From the NCBI GenBank assembly GCA_956465555.1, contig OY101118.1:2501751-2565750 (forward strand): 64,000 nucleotides of DNA. The letters are read 5' to 3'. The position numbers were made by a program, and so were the translations under genes. This document shows, piece by piece, positions 1 to 8,278 of this stretch; positions within the stretch are counted from its first letter, which is position 1, and each line of letters begins with the position of its first letter. The notes under the pieces were generated by a model. It made no database searches. It was given only the letters and a program-made list of their open reading frames with translations, and was not told the DNA's origin. Source of the DNA: Nitzschia sp. pyKryTriq1. Its lineage: Eukaryota; Bacillariophyta; Bacillariophyceae; Bacillariales; Bacillariaceae.

Positions 1-775
1 ACGGCAGGTCGCTCCGTTGTCCTTGGTCGCTCCGGCTCGCTCGCAGAACGAAGAAGGACTGATTCGACTTACGCGTGGTGTGCTCGTTATCCTTGGCTCA
101 TCTGCCGGGTCCCGAGTCCCGAGCGCAGATGATACTCTACGGGTACGACTACGGTACTTGAGTGCTCTACTCTAGGTACTACTAGAGAGTAGTAGAGTAC
201 TGTAGAGTGAAGTATTCATTCGTCTCGCAATGCAGCGAAAAGGTGCCCTGTCTAAATTAGCTACTACTGTACCTTAACGGTCGAGAGAGCAATGAATTTC
301 TCAGTAATTGTAGCAAGTGGAGGGGTAATCGTGCATCTTTGGGACTTCCGGACATCTTCTTCGAAAGAGGTGAACCGGCGCAATGGATCAATACAATATC
401 CAATACTCCGCCTTTTGAAATTTTGAAGCACTGAAACTTCGCATTCTGGTTCTGAATTGTTGCGTGCAAACTGAGTTTAGACCGGCCATTATCGGCCGAG
501 TTGGAACGATTTTATATGCCCCACTGGCAATGATGATAAATACGAAACTAAGCTTTTTTGCAGTATTTTAACGTGCAGAGTCTAAGTAAAATGTTTGTTT
601 AATGGCAATTTCGTCGACTATTTCGGCGTCACAAGATTTTGGTGAATTCGTCGAGGGTGCAAACGCCAAAACAAGACTGCTCGAGGTTGTTTCCAGGTCT
701 TTCGCATCAATCATCGTTCACAAATCTTAAAACACACCAATAACTTTGCAAACAAAACAAGAAATACAGATCAAT
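1..775. other. gene-free left edge, upstream of silaffin-like gene
   Basis: I see no supportable gene here. Bases about 120-215 are built from repeated ACT/AGT/TAG words such as CTCTACT and AGTAGAG, a texture that returns in many other intergenic stretches of the window. A 70-codon frame on the minus strand (257-469) resembles no family I know and has no neighbouring support. The last few hundred bases presumably hold the promoter and 5' leader of the gene starting at 776; no convincing TATA box or operator could be singled out. Confidence 0.6.
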
Positions 776-1423
776 ATGAGATTCACACACGTTATACTAC
801 TTGTTGTCCTGGGCCTCTCAAATGGACAACTGAGAGGATTGTCCAACGAACGATCGGATCTACAAGAGCGAGAGCTCGGCGTTCATGGTACCCCAGACAC
901 TGGCAAGGGTAAAGGCGGTAAGGGATCAAATAGTTCCAGCTCCAAATCTAAGCTTGGAAAGGGAGGAGCCAGCGATGATGAATCTGGAAAGGGAACACAG
1001 AGTTCCGGCAAGGGCGGAAAGGGAGGTAGCGACGATGATGAGCCGTCGTCTGGAAAAGGCTCTGGCAAGGGCGGAAAAGGAAGTGATGACGAAGAGTCTG
1101 GAAAAGGCACAAAAGGATCAAAGAGCTCAAAGGGTACAAAGATTGAAAAGAAAGGTAAAGGAGATTCAAAAGAAAGTAAGAAGCTCGTGAAGAAGGGTGG
1201 AAGCAGCAAAGGCGGGAAGGGCGGCGACGATTCTGGCAAGGGGGGCAAAGGCAGCAGCAGTGACAGCGGAGACAAAGAAACAAAAGCCTCTGGAAGCGTA
1301 GGAAAAGGTGGAAAAGGAGAGACACAGGACAGCGGAGACAAAGAAACAAAAGCCTCTGGAAGCACAGGGAAAGGCGGAAAAGGAGGGACTCAGGCCGTGG
1401 AAGCCGACGACCCGGGCTTTTAA
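776..1423 (+). CDS. secreted Lys/Gly/Ser-rich protein, silaffin-like
   Basis: A 215-residue protein. It begins with a signal peptide (residues 1-17, hydrophobic core VILLVVLGL) and then has an R-G-L site at residues 20-22. This matches the RXL processing site reported just after the signal peptide in diatom silaffins and related biosilica proteins. The rest is low complexity: about seven GKGGKG-type blocks separated by Ser and Asp/Glu stretches, with Lys spaced one to three residues apart. In silaffins such lysines carry polyamines and the serines phosphates, giving a zwitterionic matrix that precipitates silica; that role is inferred here from composition only. The start is placed at the ATG at 776 because the hydrophobic core follows it directly; an upstream TTG in frame at 746 is not used. 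There is no intron and no conserved fold. It could instead be another secreted mucin-like or adhesive protein. Confidence 0.7.
   Translation: MRFTHVILLVVLGLSNGQLRGLSNERSDLQERELGVHGTPDTGKGKGGKGSNSSSSKSKLGKGGASDDESGKGTQSSGKGGKGGSDDDEPSSGKGSGKGGKGSDDEESGKGTKGSKSSKGTKIEKKGKGDSKESKKLVKKGGSSKGGKGGDDSGKGGKGSSSDSGDKETKASGSVGKGGKGETQDSGDKETKASGSTGKGGKGGTQAVEADDPGF
1262..1393 (+). repeat. 66-bp tandem duplication inside the silaffin-like gene
   Basis: Two adjacent 66-bp copies (1262-1327 and 1328-1393) encode a block reading DSGDKETKASGS followed by GKGGKG. The copies are identical over the first half and differ by a few substitutions in the second half. A multiple of three keeps the frame, so the gene appears to have grown by in-frame repeat expansion. 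Confidence 0.85.
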
Positions 1424-1979
1424 ACACATATCTTCTCTCATGCATTCACTATCCTTGATCGAAACTTGAAGAGCGTGCTACAAGTTTCCTGTACAATAGA
1501 CTACGGTAAAGTATCATAAATGCCACAAACAACATAAATATCACAGTGGTTTCTCTTACAAGCTGTGACGGGTTACGGAATACATTAGGTCGAGACACCA
1601 AATTTATCGTTTCCGGCGAGCTCAGAATCGAAGCCCTACTACAGCATCTCAGTTCTGGCAAAATGGAGGAAAGCGCATTATTTCGTATTATGTTGTGCGC
1701 TGTCCGACCAGTCGAAATGAATACGATCGAGTGAGTCGTCACTCAGTCTTCATCTCTTTCATCGCATCATCGGCATCCTCGACACAATATGACTCTGACC
1801 ACTCTAATAATACCAGAGATTACCGGTACCTGAATCATCGCTCGCTGCTCTCTGGTAGACTAGTAGTACAAAACCAGTGAGAAATACATTGATTGATGTA
1901 GCTCTTTCGTGTTTTTACTTTGCTACGGGTGCTTCTGATGTGGTATGAAGAATGGTTGACTTATAGTTTAGGTATACCT
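1424..1979. other. intergenic, convergent gene ends
   Basis: This is the stretch between the stop of the silaffin-like gene and the stop of the minus-strand helicase, so it should hold both 3' ends. Short overlapping frames of 60-100 codons on both strands (for example 1449-1742) have no recognisable product. Nothing else stands out. Confidence 0.5.
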
Positions 1980-3872
1980 CTAGTACGCGAATTGTCTCTT
2001 ATCCCCAGATTCTCGCTTGCCATAGGGATTGGAAGCACTGAACCCATGCCCGGAAGACATTTTACCTTTCTTGCTGCCGCCAACCATCTTGTTGTTGTTT
2101 CTCTTGTTGCCGCGTGCCGAAAATGCTAGATCGACGCGAGGAGGCGTTGTAAATCCAAAAGCCAATCCCACGGCTTGCAAATCCAGCTCGTGGACATTGA
2201 AAATCTCCCGTTGCGAGTGACTAGCATAGGCCAAGAGATAACTACGGTAAGCTTCTCGGGCGGCCCGATTCAAATAGTAGTTCTTTTCAATCAGCGACTG
2301 CAGTTGCGACTGCACGTTTGCCACTTTGGAAGAAGGAAACTCGTATTCGTTCAAGGTAACCTTCGCTTTGGATTGCAAGTATCGGAGGAATCCAGTTTCT
2401 TCCGGAGTCAAGAACATTAGGGCGCGGCCGGATCCAGTCGCACCACGAGCTGTTCGTCCAACACGGTGAATGTATTCCTTGGGATCATCTGGGGGGTCAA
2501 ACTGAATAATCCAATCAACTTGTGGGATATCCAAACCACGGGCTGCGACATCGGTACAAAGGAGAGTGGCGGTCTTGGCCTTTTGAAATTGAAAGAAAGT
2601 GGTTGTTCGCTTGACTTGCTTTTGACGCCCATGGATATCCATGACAGGAATATCGATGTAGTTCAAAAGCTCGGCATGATACTTGACAGAATTGCACGAT
2701 GAAAAGAACACCATAATCTTCTTGTGTTTGTTCTTTTTTAAGAAAGTAAACAAGAGCAAGAATCGCTTATCTGATGGGCAGGTAACGTAGCCTTGTTCGA
2801 GATTTTCAGTAGTTGCTTCCTTGGTATCGGACTCCACTGACACGTAGACAGACGTCTTGGGGTTGATCGAAAGACGAGCCAAATCTTCGACTTGCTTGGT
2901 TTGAGTCGCAGAAAAGAGCATCGTCTGACGCTCCTTAGGCAACATTTTGACGATAGCACGAAGATCGTCTTCGAAACCAACTTCTAAAATGCGGTCGGCC
3001 TCGTCCATACAAAAGACCAACAAATTGCGCGTCACAAATCCAGGTGAATTCTTCAAATGATCCAACAGGCGACCAGGAGTTGCAATGATAATATTCACAC
3101 CTTTGCGTAGCCTTTCCGCTTCGGTCCTGCGATTCGCTCCACCCATAATGAGACCATAAGTCAAATTTGAGTTGTCATCACTCAAGAGCTCCTTGCATAC
3201 GCCGTAGATCTGCATTGCCAACTCCCGTGTCGGCGCCAAGATCAAGGCGCCAGTTCCATTTCGGGTGTGGAACTTGGCCTTGCGCAGCAGCTCGACGGTC
3301 GGGATCAAAAACGCCAGGGTTTTTCCAGATCCTGTTTGAGCAGCTCCGATCAAATCCTTGCCAGCGAGCAGCGCCGGGATCGACTTGGCTTGAATCTTCG
3401 TCATCTTTTCATGGCCCATTTCCTTTATGGCCTTTTGCGTAATTTCAGTCAGAGGTAGTGAAGCAAATGATTCGTCAGAGAAGAATCCCTTCTTCAAGGA
3501 AGAGATAGCAGCTTCAGTGTTCATATTATCGCCATTTTCTGCGATAGCTTTATCATCCTCTTCTTCGACGTCGTCGTTTTCCTTAGGCCTCTTTTTAGAC
3601 TTTTTCGCCTTTTTCTTTTCTTTACGGAGCTCGTCCTCTTGGTGACTGGCATCACTATTCTTTCGCTTCTTTCTCGCTTTAAGCTTGTCTTCTTCTTTTT
3701 CTTCGTCGTCGTCGGCAGGGACGGCATCCTCTACCAGTTCCTCGTCATCGCTGTTATCATCGGGAAATTGTTCGGCAGCTTCGAACTGGGCTTGTTTCTC
3801 GAGGTATTCCTCTTCTTTTGCCTGCACCGCCTTTTTCTTGTGCTGTTTCTTGATTCTATCTTTCTTTCCCAT
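1980..3872 (-). CDS. HAS1: DEAD-box RNA helicase HAS1/DDX18
   Basis: A 630-residue, intronless gene for a nucleolar ATP-dependent RNA helicase needed for ribosomal subunit assembly in yeast and animals. Residues 1-130 are a highly charged Lys/Asp/Glu tail with nuclear-localisation character. The helicase core follows: Q motif around GHEKMTKIQ, Walker A AQTGSGKT near residue 180, PTREL, TPGR, DEAD near residue 290, SAT, ARGLD, and HRVGRTAR near residue 470. The second lobe and the C-terminal stretch [15 protein letters not shown] with VGLAFGF..PP are characteristic of the HAS1/DDX18 subfamily. A basic Lys/Arg/Gly tail ends the protein. The length is typical for the family. The start is the ATG at 3870-3872, giving [10 protein letters not shown]. 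It is divergent from the bestrophin gene, with about 0.9 kb between the starts. Confidence 0.95.
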   Translation of the reverse strand: MGKKDRIKKQHKKKAVQAKEEEYLEKQAQFEAAEQFPDDNSDDEELVEDAVPADDDEEKEEDKLKARKKRKNSDASHQEDELRKEKKKAKKSKKRPKENDDVEEEDDKAIAENGDNMNTEAAISSLKKGFFSDESFASLPLTEITQKAIKEMGHEKMTKIQAKSIPALLAGKDLIGAAQTGSGKTLAFLIPTVELLRKAKFHTRNGTGALILAPTRELAMQIYGVCKELLSDDNSNLTYGLIMGGANRRTEAERLRKGVNIIIATPGRLLDHLKNSPGFVTRNLLVFCMDEADRILEVGFEDDLRAIVKMLPKERQTMLFSATQTKQVEDLARLSINPKTSVYVSVESDTKEATTENLEQGYVTCPSDKRFLLLFTFLKKNKHKKIMVFFSSCNSVKYHAELLNYIDIPVMDIHGRQKQVKRTTTFFQFQKAKTATLLCTDVAARGLDIPQVDWIIQFDPPDDPKEYIHRVGRTARGATGSGRALMFLTPEETGFLRYLQSKAKVTLNEYEFPSSKVANVQSQLQSLIEKNYYLNRAAREAYRSYLLAYASHSQREIFNVHELDLQAVGLAFGFTTPPRVDLAFSARGNKRNNNKMVGGSKKGKMSSGHGFSASNPYGKRESGDKRQFAY

Positions 3873-4778
3873 GGTTGTACTGTCCGTAATATCCTTTCAA
3901 CGACAATGACTTGCTCTGTGTTGTGTATATATGTAGATTTATTCGGACAACTTCACTTTGTCTGCGTATGAATGAGAGATAGACAGGGCTTCCGACGAGC
4001 GTTTTTCGGTGGAACGAACATACATACGAAAAGGAAACTTTTTGTTGGTTGTGGAGTACGGTATGGGTGGAGGGAAGAATTTTGTGTTTGGAGGCGGTCG
4101 GTGGCCAGACGTACCGGTAAATGCTGTAAGCACGGTACAGGAGTACAGTACGGTACTGTACGCCGGTACGGTACGTGTACCGGTACCGTATGCGTGGGTA
4201 CTGTAATGTACGATAGTACATTACAGTAATTATCTTGCGACGCACAACAAAGGCAGTCCCGATCGAGCCGCGTGAGCGCAAGGATCATGAAAGGGAATCC
4301 GGCGTGAAGGAATTCCCACAGAAGCATATTCGCACGCGCCAGCCGGCACACTGAAATATACAGCGCGGTACGGGGGGGGGTACAGTAGTACGGGGGGTAC
4401 GTAAACATGTAAATTATGGTAGACAGTACACGTACGCCCACCACCCCATCCTGGGTCCCTGGGTAGCGACCGGTGGTACAGTACGCTATTGAAACATACA
4501 CTGGACACCCGTACGAGTACCTGGTACCGTGCAGTTCGTGCGAGTACAGTGTACCGGTACAAGCACGAACAAAAATGAGAGCTGGTCGGTCGGTGCTGGG
4601 TGTGGATGATTCGCAACGTGCGTGCGTGGGATGAGTGGAATACCAATAAGAGTACAAAGTATGAGTATTGATAGTGGTGACTTTGTTTCTCTTTCATCGC
4701 AATGGGCAATGCCATACATCCCTATCATTATAATTCTTTGAATGTTCCAGGACGCTTTTTCACATAATCTTCCTCGCA
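3873..4778. other. divergent intergenic region, GTAC-rich
   Basis: This is the shared upstream region of the HAS1-like helicase and the bestrophin gene, so it should hold both promoters. About 4130-4215 and 4490-4565 are dominated by GTAC, GGTACCGG and TACGGTACG words, which are self-complementary. Near 4370-4400 are runs of eight and six G. Open frames here on both strands are by-products of this composition; none resembles a protein family. Confidence 0.6.
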
Positions 4779-5993
4779 ATGACAGAATCGCAAAGCGCAT
4801 CTCCTCACTGCGCCGGTTCCGGTACCACAGGGAACCGCCGTATGGTAGACAAAATAATTCCAACTCGGGCCTCCAAGCAAACACGAATACTCGATCTAGA
4901 ACAACCTGCCCGGGACGACGACGAGCTTTCTCGTTATGCGGAATATCCGCTTGTGCGAGATATGCTCAAGTATGAAAAGATTCGAAATGCGTGTTTTCAC
5001 TGCGACGGATTTGATCAGTACGAATATCCCAAAGGAAACGATGGATGGATAGAAACTCTCTGCACACTTCGTGGACGGGCCTTGAACAATATTTTGGGGC
5101 CATGGCTGGTGGTCAACTTCCATTCGGTCGGGGTAATTTTGATGTTTGAGCTGGGGAAATTCAGTCGAGACGACATTGAAAGTGTAGTGGGAGACTGGGC
5201 GACCTTCTATGGCCTGGTATTGAATGTGGTACTGAGTTTTCTGCTGGTATTTCGACTGAATAGAGCGGCAGCGAGATACTGGGAAGCCCGAAAATTTTGG
5301 GGAGTTATGATTGCTATTGGGCGTACAATGACAAGTGGTATTTTGAATCATGGTGGCCACAATCCGGCCATTCGGGATGAAGCGATTCGGTGGACAGCCG
5401 CGACTGCCGTCGCCGTCATGACCTTTATGAGAGGCGATCACAAGCTTCCTACAAATATCCTAGATGGTATTTTGGACGAGACTGATGTGGACTTGATGCA
5501 GTCCGCCAAACATATGCCAATCTATGCTTCCGACCGCATTCGAGATGCTCTACAACGCTTGTTTCTGGTGACCGCAGATACCCCCGCATCGTTGGCACAC
5601 GCGTGGACGGTCCAACGAGATAGGCTGGAACAGGACTTGAATGTCTACATGACGCAGTATGGTGCCATGGAACGGATCCGTGCCACCCCGCTTCCCATTG
5701 TCTACGTGGCACATTTGCGCACCATGCTGCTTCTTTATTTGATGCTCTTTCCTTACGTATTTGGACCGCAACAACATTGGGCAACGATTCCATTGTCAAT
5801 GGTCGTCGCATTTGCGTTTTTGGGTATCGAAGGTGCTAGTATGGAAGTTGAAAATCCTTTCAAAAAAGATCATGTCAACAATTTGAATATGGATGCTCTG
5901 GCCAATGCACTGATTCAAAATATTCAACAACAGGTGCAATGCAAGGCCGACCTGGAAATAAGTCGACTGCCATTAGCCGATAGTTCAAATTGA
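4779..5993 (+). CDS. bestrophin-type anion channel (UPF0187/RFP-TM family)
   Basis: A 404-residue, intronless membrane protein of the bestrophin superfamily (chloride/bicarbonate channels; bacterial YneE and plant thylakoid relatives). Supporting features are the N-terminal soluble part leading into the hydrophobic pair NILGPWLVVNFHSVGVILMF and TFYGLVLNVVLSFLLVFR, then the conserved RYWEARKFWGVMI segment, then a cytosolic helical part with AWTVQRDRLEQDL. The end has a further hydrophobic pair around MLLLYLMLFPYVFG and the conserved GIEGASMEVENPFKKD acidic motif, followed by the LNMDAL segment. Some diatom bestrophins sit in thylakoids and feed bicarbonate to the carboxysome-like pyrenoid; here the N-terminus (MTESQSASPH) shows no clear signal or plastid presequence, so the location is open. 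The start is the ATG at 4779. Confidence 0.9.
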   Translation: MTESQSASPHCAGSGTTGNRRMVDKIIPTRASKQTRILDLEQPARDDDELSRYAEYPLVRDMLKYEKIRNACFHCDGFDQYEYPKGNDGWIETLCTLRGRALNNILGPWLVVNFHSVGVILMFELGKFSRDDIESVVGDWATFYGLVLNVVLSFLLVFRLNRAAARYWEARKFWGVMIAIGRTMTSGILNHGGHNPAIRDEAIRWTAATAVAVMTFMRGDHKLPTNILDGILDETDVDLMQSAKHMPIYASDRIRDALQRLFLVTADTPASLAHAWTVQRDRLEQDLNVYMTQYGAMERIRATPLPIVYVAHLRTMLLLYLMLFPYVFGPQQHWATIPLSMVVAFAFLGIEGASMEVENPFKKDHVNNLNMDALANALIQNIQQQVQCKADLEISRLPLADSSN

Positions 5994-7693
5994 TTTGCAT
6001 TTCTCCACTTGTTTCGAGTAATGTACGTACAGGTATCGTTCGAGCAGACAGCTCGAGTAAGAACTACGTAGTATACCGTCCTTTGTCCGAACTGCAGCCA
6101 GTCCCTTCCTGAATGAAATATACTAATGACGTACCTGTAGTAAGAAGACGACTACCTGCGAGCACGAAGACTCTCTCGTCTATTTTACCGAGCACGGGTA
6201 CTCTCTAGTACCATACCTACGGTAGTCTCTCCACCGGCTCTCTCGCTCTCTCTAGCTCTCTAGAGTCTTTCAAATAATTGAAGGATGCTGCTTAGTCCTA
6301 CCAGGGGTTGATAAGATCGTGCTTCCGTCGCGCGCTGCGCTCCTTTGCGCCTTTATACCGATGGGGTGGTCATCGTAGTACTGAAGGCGTGGCCGAATAA
6401 ATCTAGCCAAAGAGTGTAGGATAATTGCAAGTAGTAACATGAAAGTTATGAAAGTATTACAATCAGCAACAAATGTCCATTTGGCTTCTTCTGCGGTGGG
6501 TGGCGGAAATAATTGCAGCTACAACTAACCCGTTGGAGCGAATAATTGGTAAGTATACTTTAATCGAGAACAGCGCAGATGCAATCGCAGTGCCCCCAAC
6601 GAATCATCAAAACAGCATAGAAAGCTGTCATCGCGCGATGATTCGAACTCAGGGCCTCACTGATCCTCCCAAATCAGTTCACCACCTGAGCTACGTAACC
6701 CTTGGAATGCCGGCGTACGAGAAGGACGGTGGTAGATTGTTCGAAAAGATGAAGGCTGCGAAAATAGAGGTGGAGTCGATCACGGCAAAATCAGGGACGC
6801 TACTGGTGTTTGATATGCCCTATGCACGACGAGGTAGTCGACAAGAATGATTGGAAGTGAAAATTATAAGCTAGAAATGAATTGTTATTTTGGAACTACT
6901 TGTTTCAAAATCAGTTGTTGAGAAAAGATATCGCGCTGACTTGGCGAAATATTAGTCTTGCATGACTTTCATGGAATATTTTCTGTTTTGGCATGAATTT
7001 TGTTCGGATCGATCGATCGCATTTTATTACCCCGCTCGGATGAAAAGGGGGAGGAGAGCTGACGAAGATGACAAGGAAGGAATGACAGACGGAAAAAGGA
7101 CGAAAAGGGAAGAGAAGAACAAACAGACGCCGCAGACACGACAGACACTAACCATTGGATATATCATAAAAAGTATTCGGATATGCGGAATCCTGAATGT
7201 TCGCTTATCCATTGGATATGCAAAAGACGCAGCTAAAGAGTGGCTAATGCAACAGGCAGAAGCCCAAACAATCTGGAGAGGCGGGTCGCGGGGCGGGGAA
7301 GCGAACTATGCGCACTGGTCGAAAAATGCGAACAGAGAACAATGAAATCTGTCAAAACATGGGCCCATGTAATAATATAGTACAGAATTTGTGTAACGAA
7401 GACAAAATAATCGCCCAGCTAGCTGCGATCCGATCCCTGCCCATTCTTCGAACCAACGGAACTTTGGGTCTCCTTGCTACAGGTACGAGTATCCATACTT
7501 GTACCGGTGGAGTGAGGACAGTCGTAGACTATGGATACTGTATGTACAAGTATCATAAAATAATGGAAGTGCACCTCAGTTCTTCGATTTCCTCGATTTC
7601 GTGGGCTTCATTCTTCCCGTAGAAGTACTAAACAACACACAACCTTCCAACCTCGACAACCTTTTAGCAGCCCCACCCTCCCGTCTCGAAATA
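5994..7693. other. intergenic, mostly without recognisable content
   Basis: Bases about 6170-6270 carry CTCTCTAGCTCTCTAGAG-type simple sequence. A degenerate tRNA-like sequence lies at 6629-6700 and is listed separately. Open frames at 6473-6850 and 6962-7345 encode no recognisable protein; the first runs straight through the tRNA-like sequence, which argues against it. The stretch just before 7694 stays open in the frame of the next gene back to about 7559, so that gene could have an upstream exon. Confidence 0.5.
6629..6700 (-). pseudogene. degenerate tRNA-like sequence (tRNA relic or SINE head)
   Basis: Read on the minus strand, this stretch begins GGTTACGTAGCTCAGGTGG. It contains a good pol III A box (TAGCTCAGGTGG, 6682-6693) and a B-box-like GAGTTCGAATC (6640-6650) at normal tRNA spacing. 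A five-pair anticodon stem CTGAT/ATCAG encloses an eight-base loop TTGGGAGG. The T stem and the acceptor stem do not pair (the 5' GGTTACG has no matching 3' strand), so it cannot fold as a working tRNA. It is either a decayed tRNA gene or the head of a tRNA-derived short interspersed element; one copy in this window cannot decide. Confidence 0.45.
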
Positions 7694-8278
7694 ATGTGTA
7701 TGATACCACTCAAGAGCAAGGAGCTTTTCATGACAATGATTCGGCAAGAGAGCATCAATCTCCGCTCTTTTCCTGCAACGATTGCTCTTGAACGAGCTGA
7801 AGCTCAGAAAACTCTTGGCAAATTCTACATGGGGGCAAGTGCACCGGCGGTAATGAAAGCTTCTCCCGATGACTTTGAGTCCTTCCCAGTGATTGAATGG
7901 GACAATGATGACGAGGGCAACACTTTTCAAATGAGACCCTGGAGCCACTTTGACGCTCTAGCAGGAGCCGAATGCCAGTCGTCTATCGCGAGAAAAAGTC
8001 ACAAGAGATTGAAGGTTGCCAGTGATTCCTTCACATCCTGTGTAGGCCCTGAGAAACTTAATGGGATGATTCGGTCCCCGAGAATACCCTTGACGCTCCA
8101 ACAACTCGACGACCAAGCCGAAAGAATGTCTTCTCCGTGCACGCCAACATCTACAAGAAGCCTCGGCGTGCCCTCCAAGCTATCATTCTTCACAACCACA
8201 ACTGACGTCAACCTCGAGAAAATGCTACAGATCAGCTTTTGTAGCGACGAGAGCAACCAAGTTATGCTTGTGGCATAA
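7694..8278 (+). CDS. hypothetical protein
   Basis: An open frame of 194 residues from the first ATG (7694). The frame stays open upstream to about 7559, with a possible splice acceptor (ACCTCAG) near 7579, so the true N-terminus may be longer and come from an upstream exon. I do not recognise the family. Amino-acid use looks coding: balanced composition, an acidic stretch VIEWDNDDEGN near the middle and a Ser/Thr-rich C-terminal third. No membrane segment, signal peptide or catalytic motif is visible. The opposite-strand frame (7999-8481) is a shadow. It may be a genuine lineage-specific gene or a chance frame. Confidence 0.35.
   Translation: MCMIPLKSKELFMTMIRQESINLRSFPATIALERAEAQKTLGKFYMGASAPAVMKASPDDFESFPVIEWDNDDEGNTFQMRPWSHFDALAGAECQSSIARKSHKRLKVASDSFTSCVGPEKLNGMIRSPRIPLTLQQLDDQAERMSSPCTPTSTRSLGVPSKLSFFTTTTDVNLEKMLQISFCSDESNQVMLVA

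Noticed and set aside
883-1365. Long Pro/Leu/Ser-rich minus-strand frames opposite the silaffin-like gene
   Set aside because: They are mirror images of the GKGGKG and Ser/Asp repeats; low-complexity codons on one strand keep the other strand open.
3953-4657. 234-codon minus-strand Tyr/Arg/Thr-rich frame
   Set aside because: Open only because of GTAC-rich simple sequence; Tyr-Arg-Tyr wording is the translation of GTAC repeats.
6473-6850. 125-codon plus-strand frame
   Set aside because: Runs through the tRNA-like sequence and shows no domain; probably chance.
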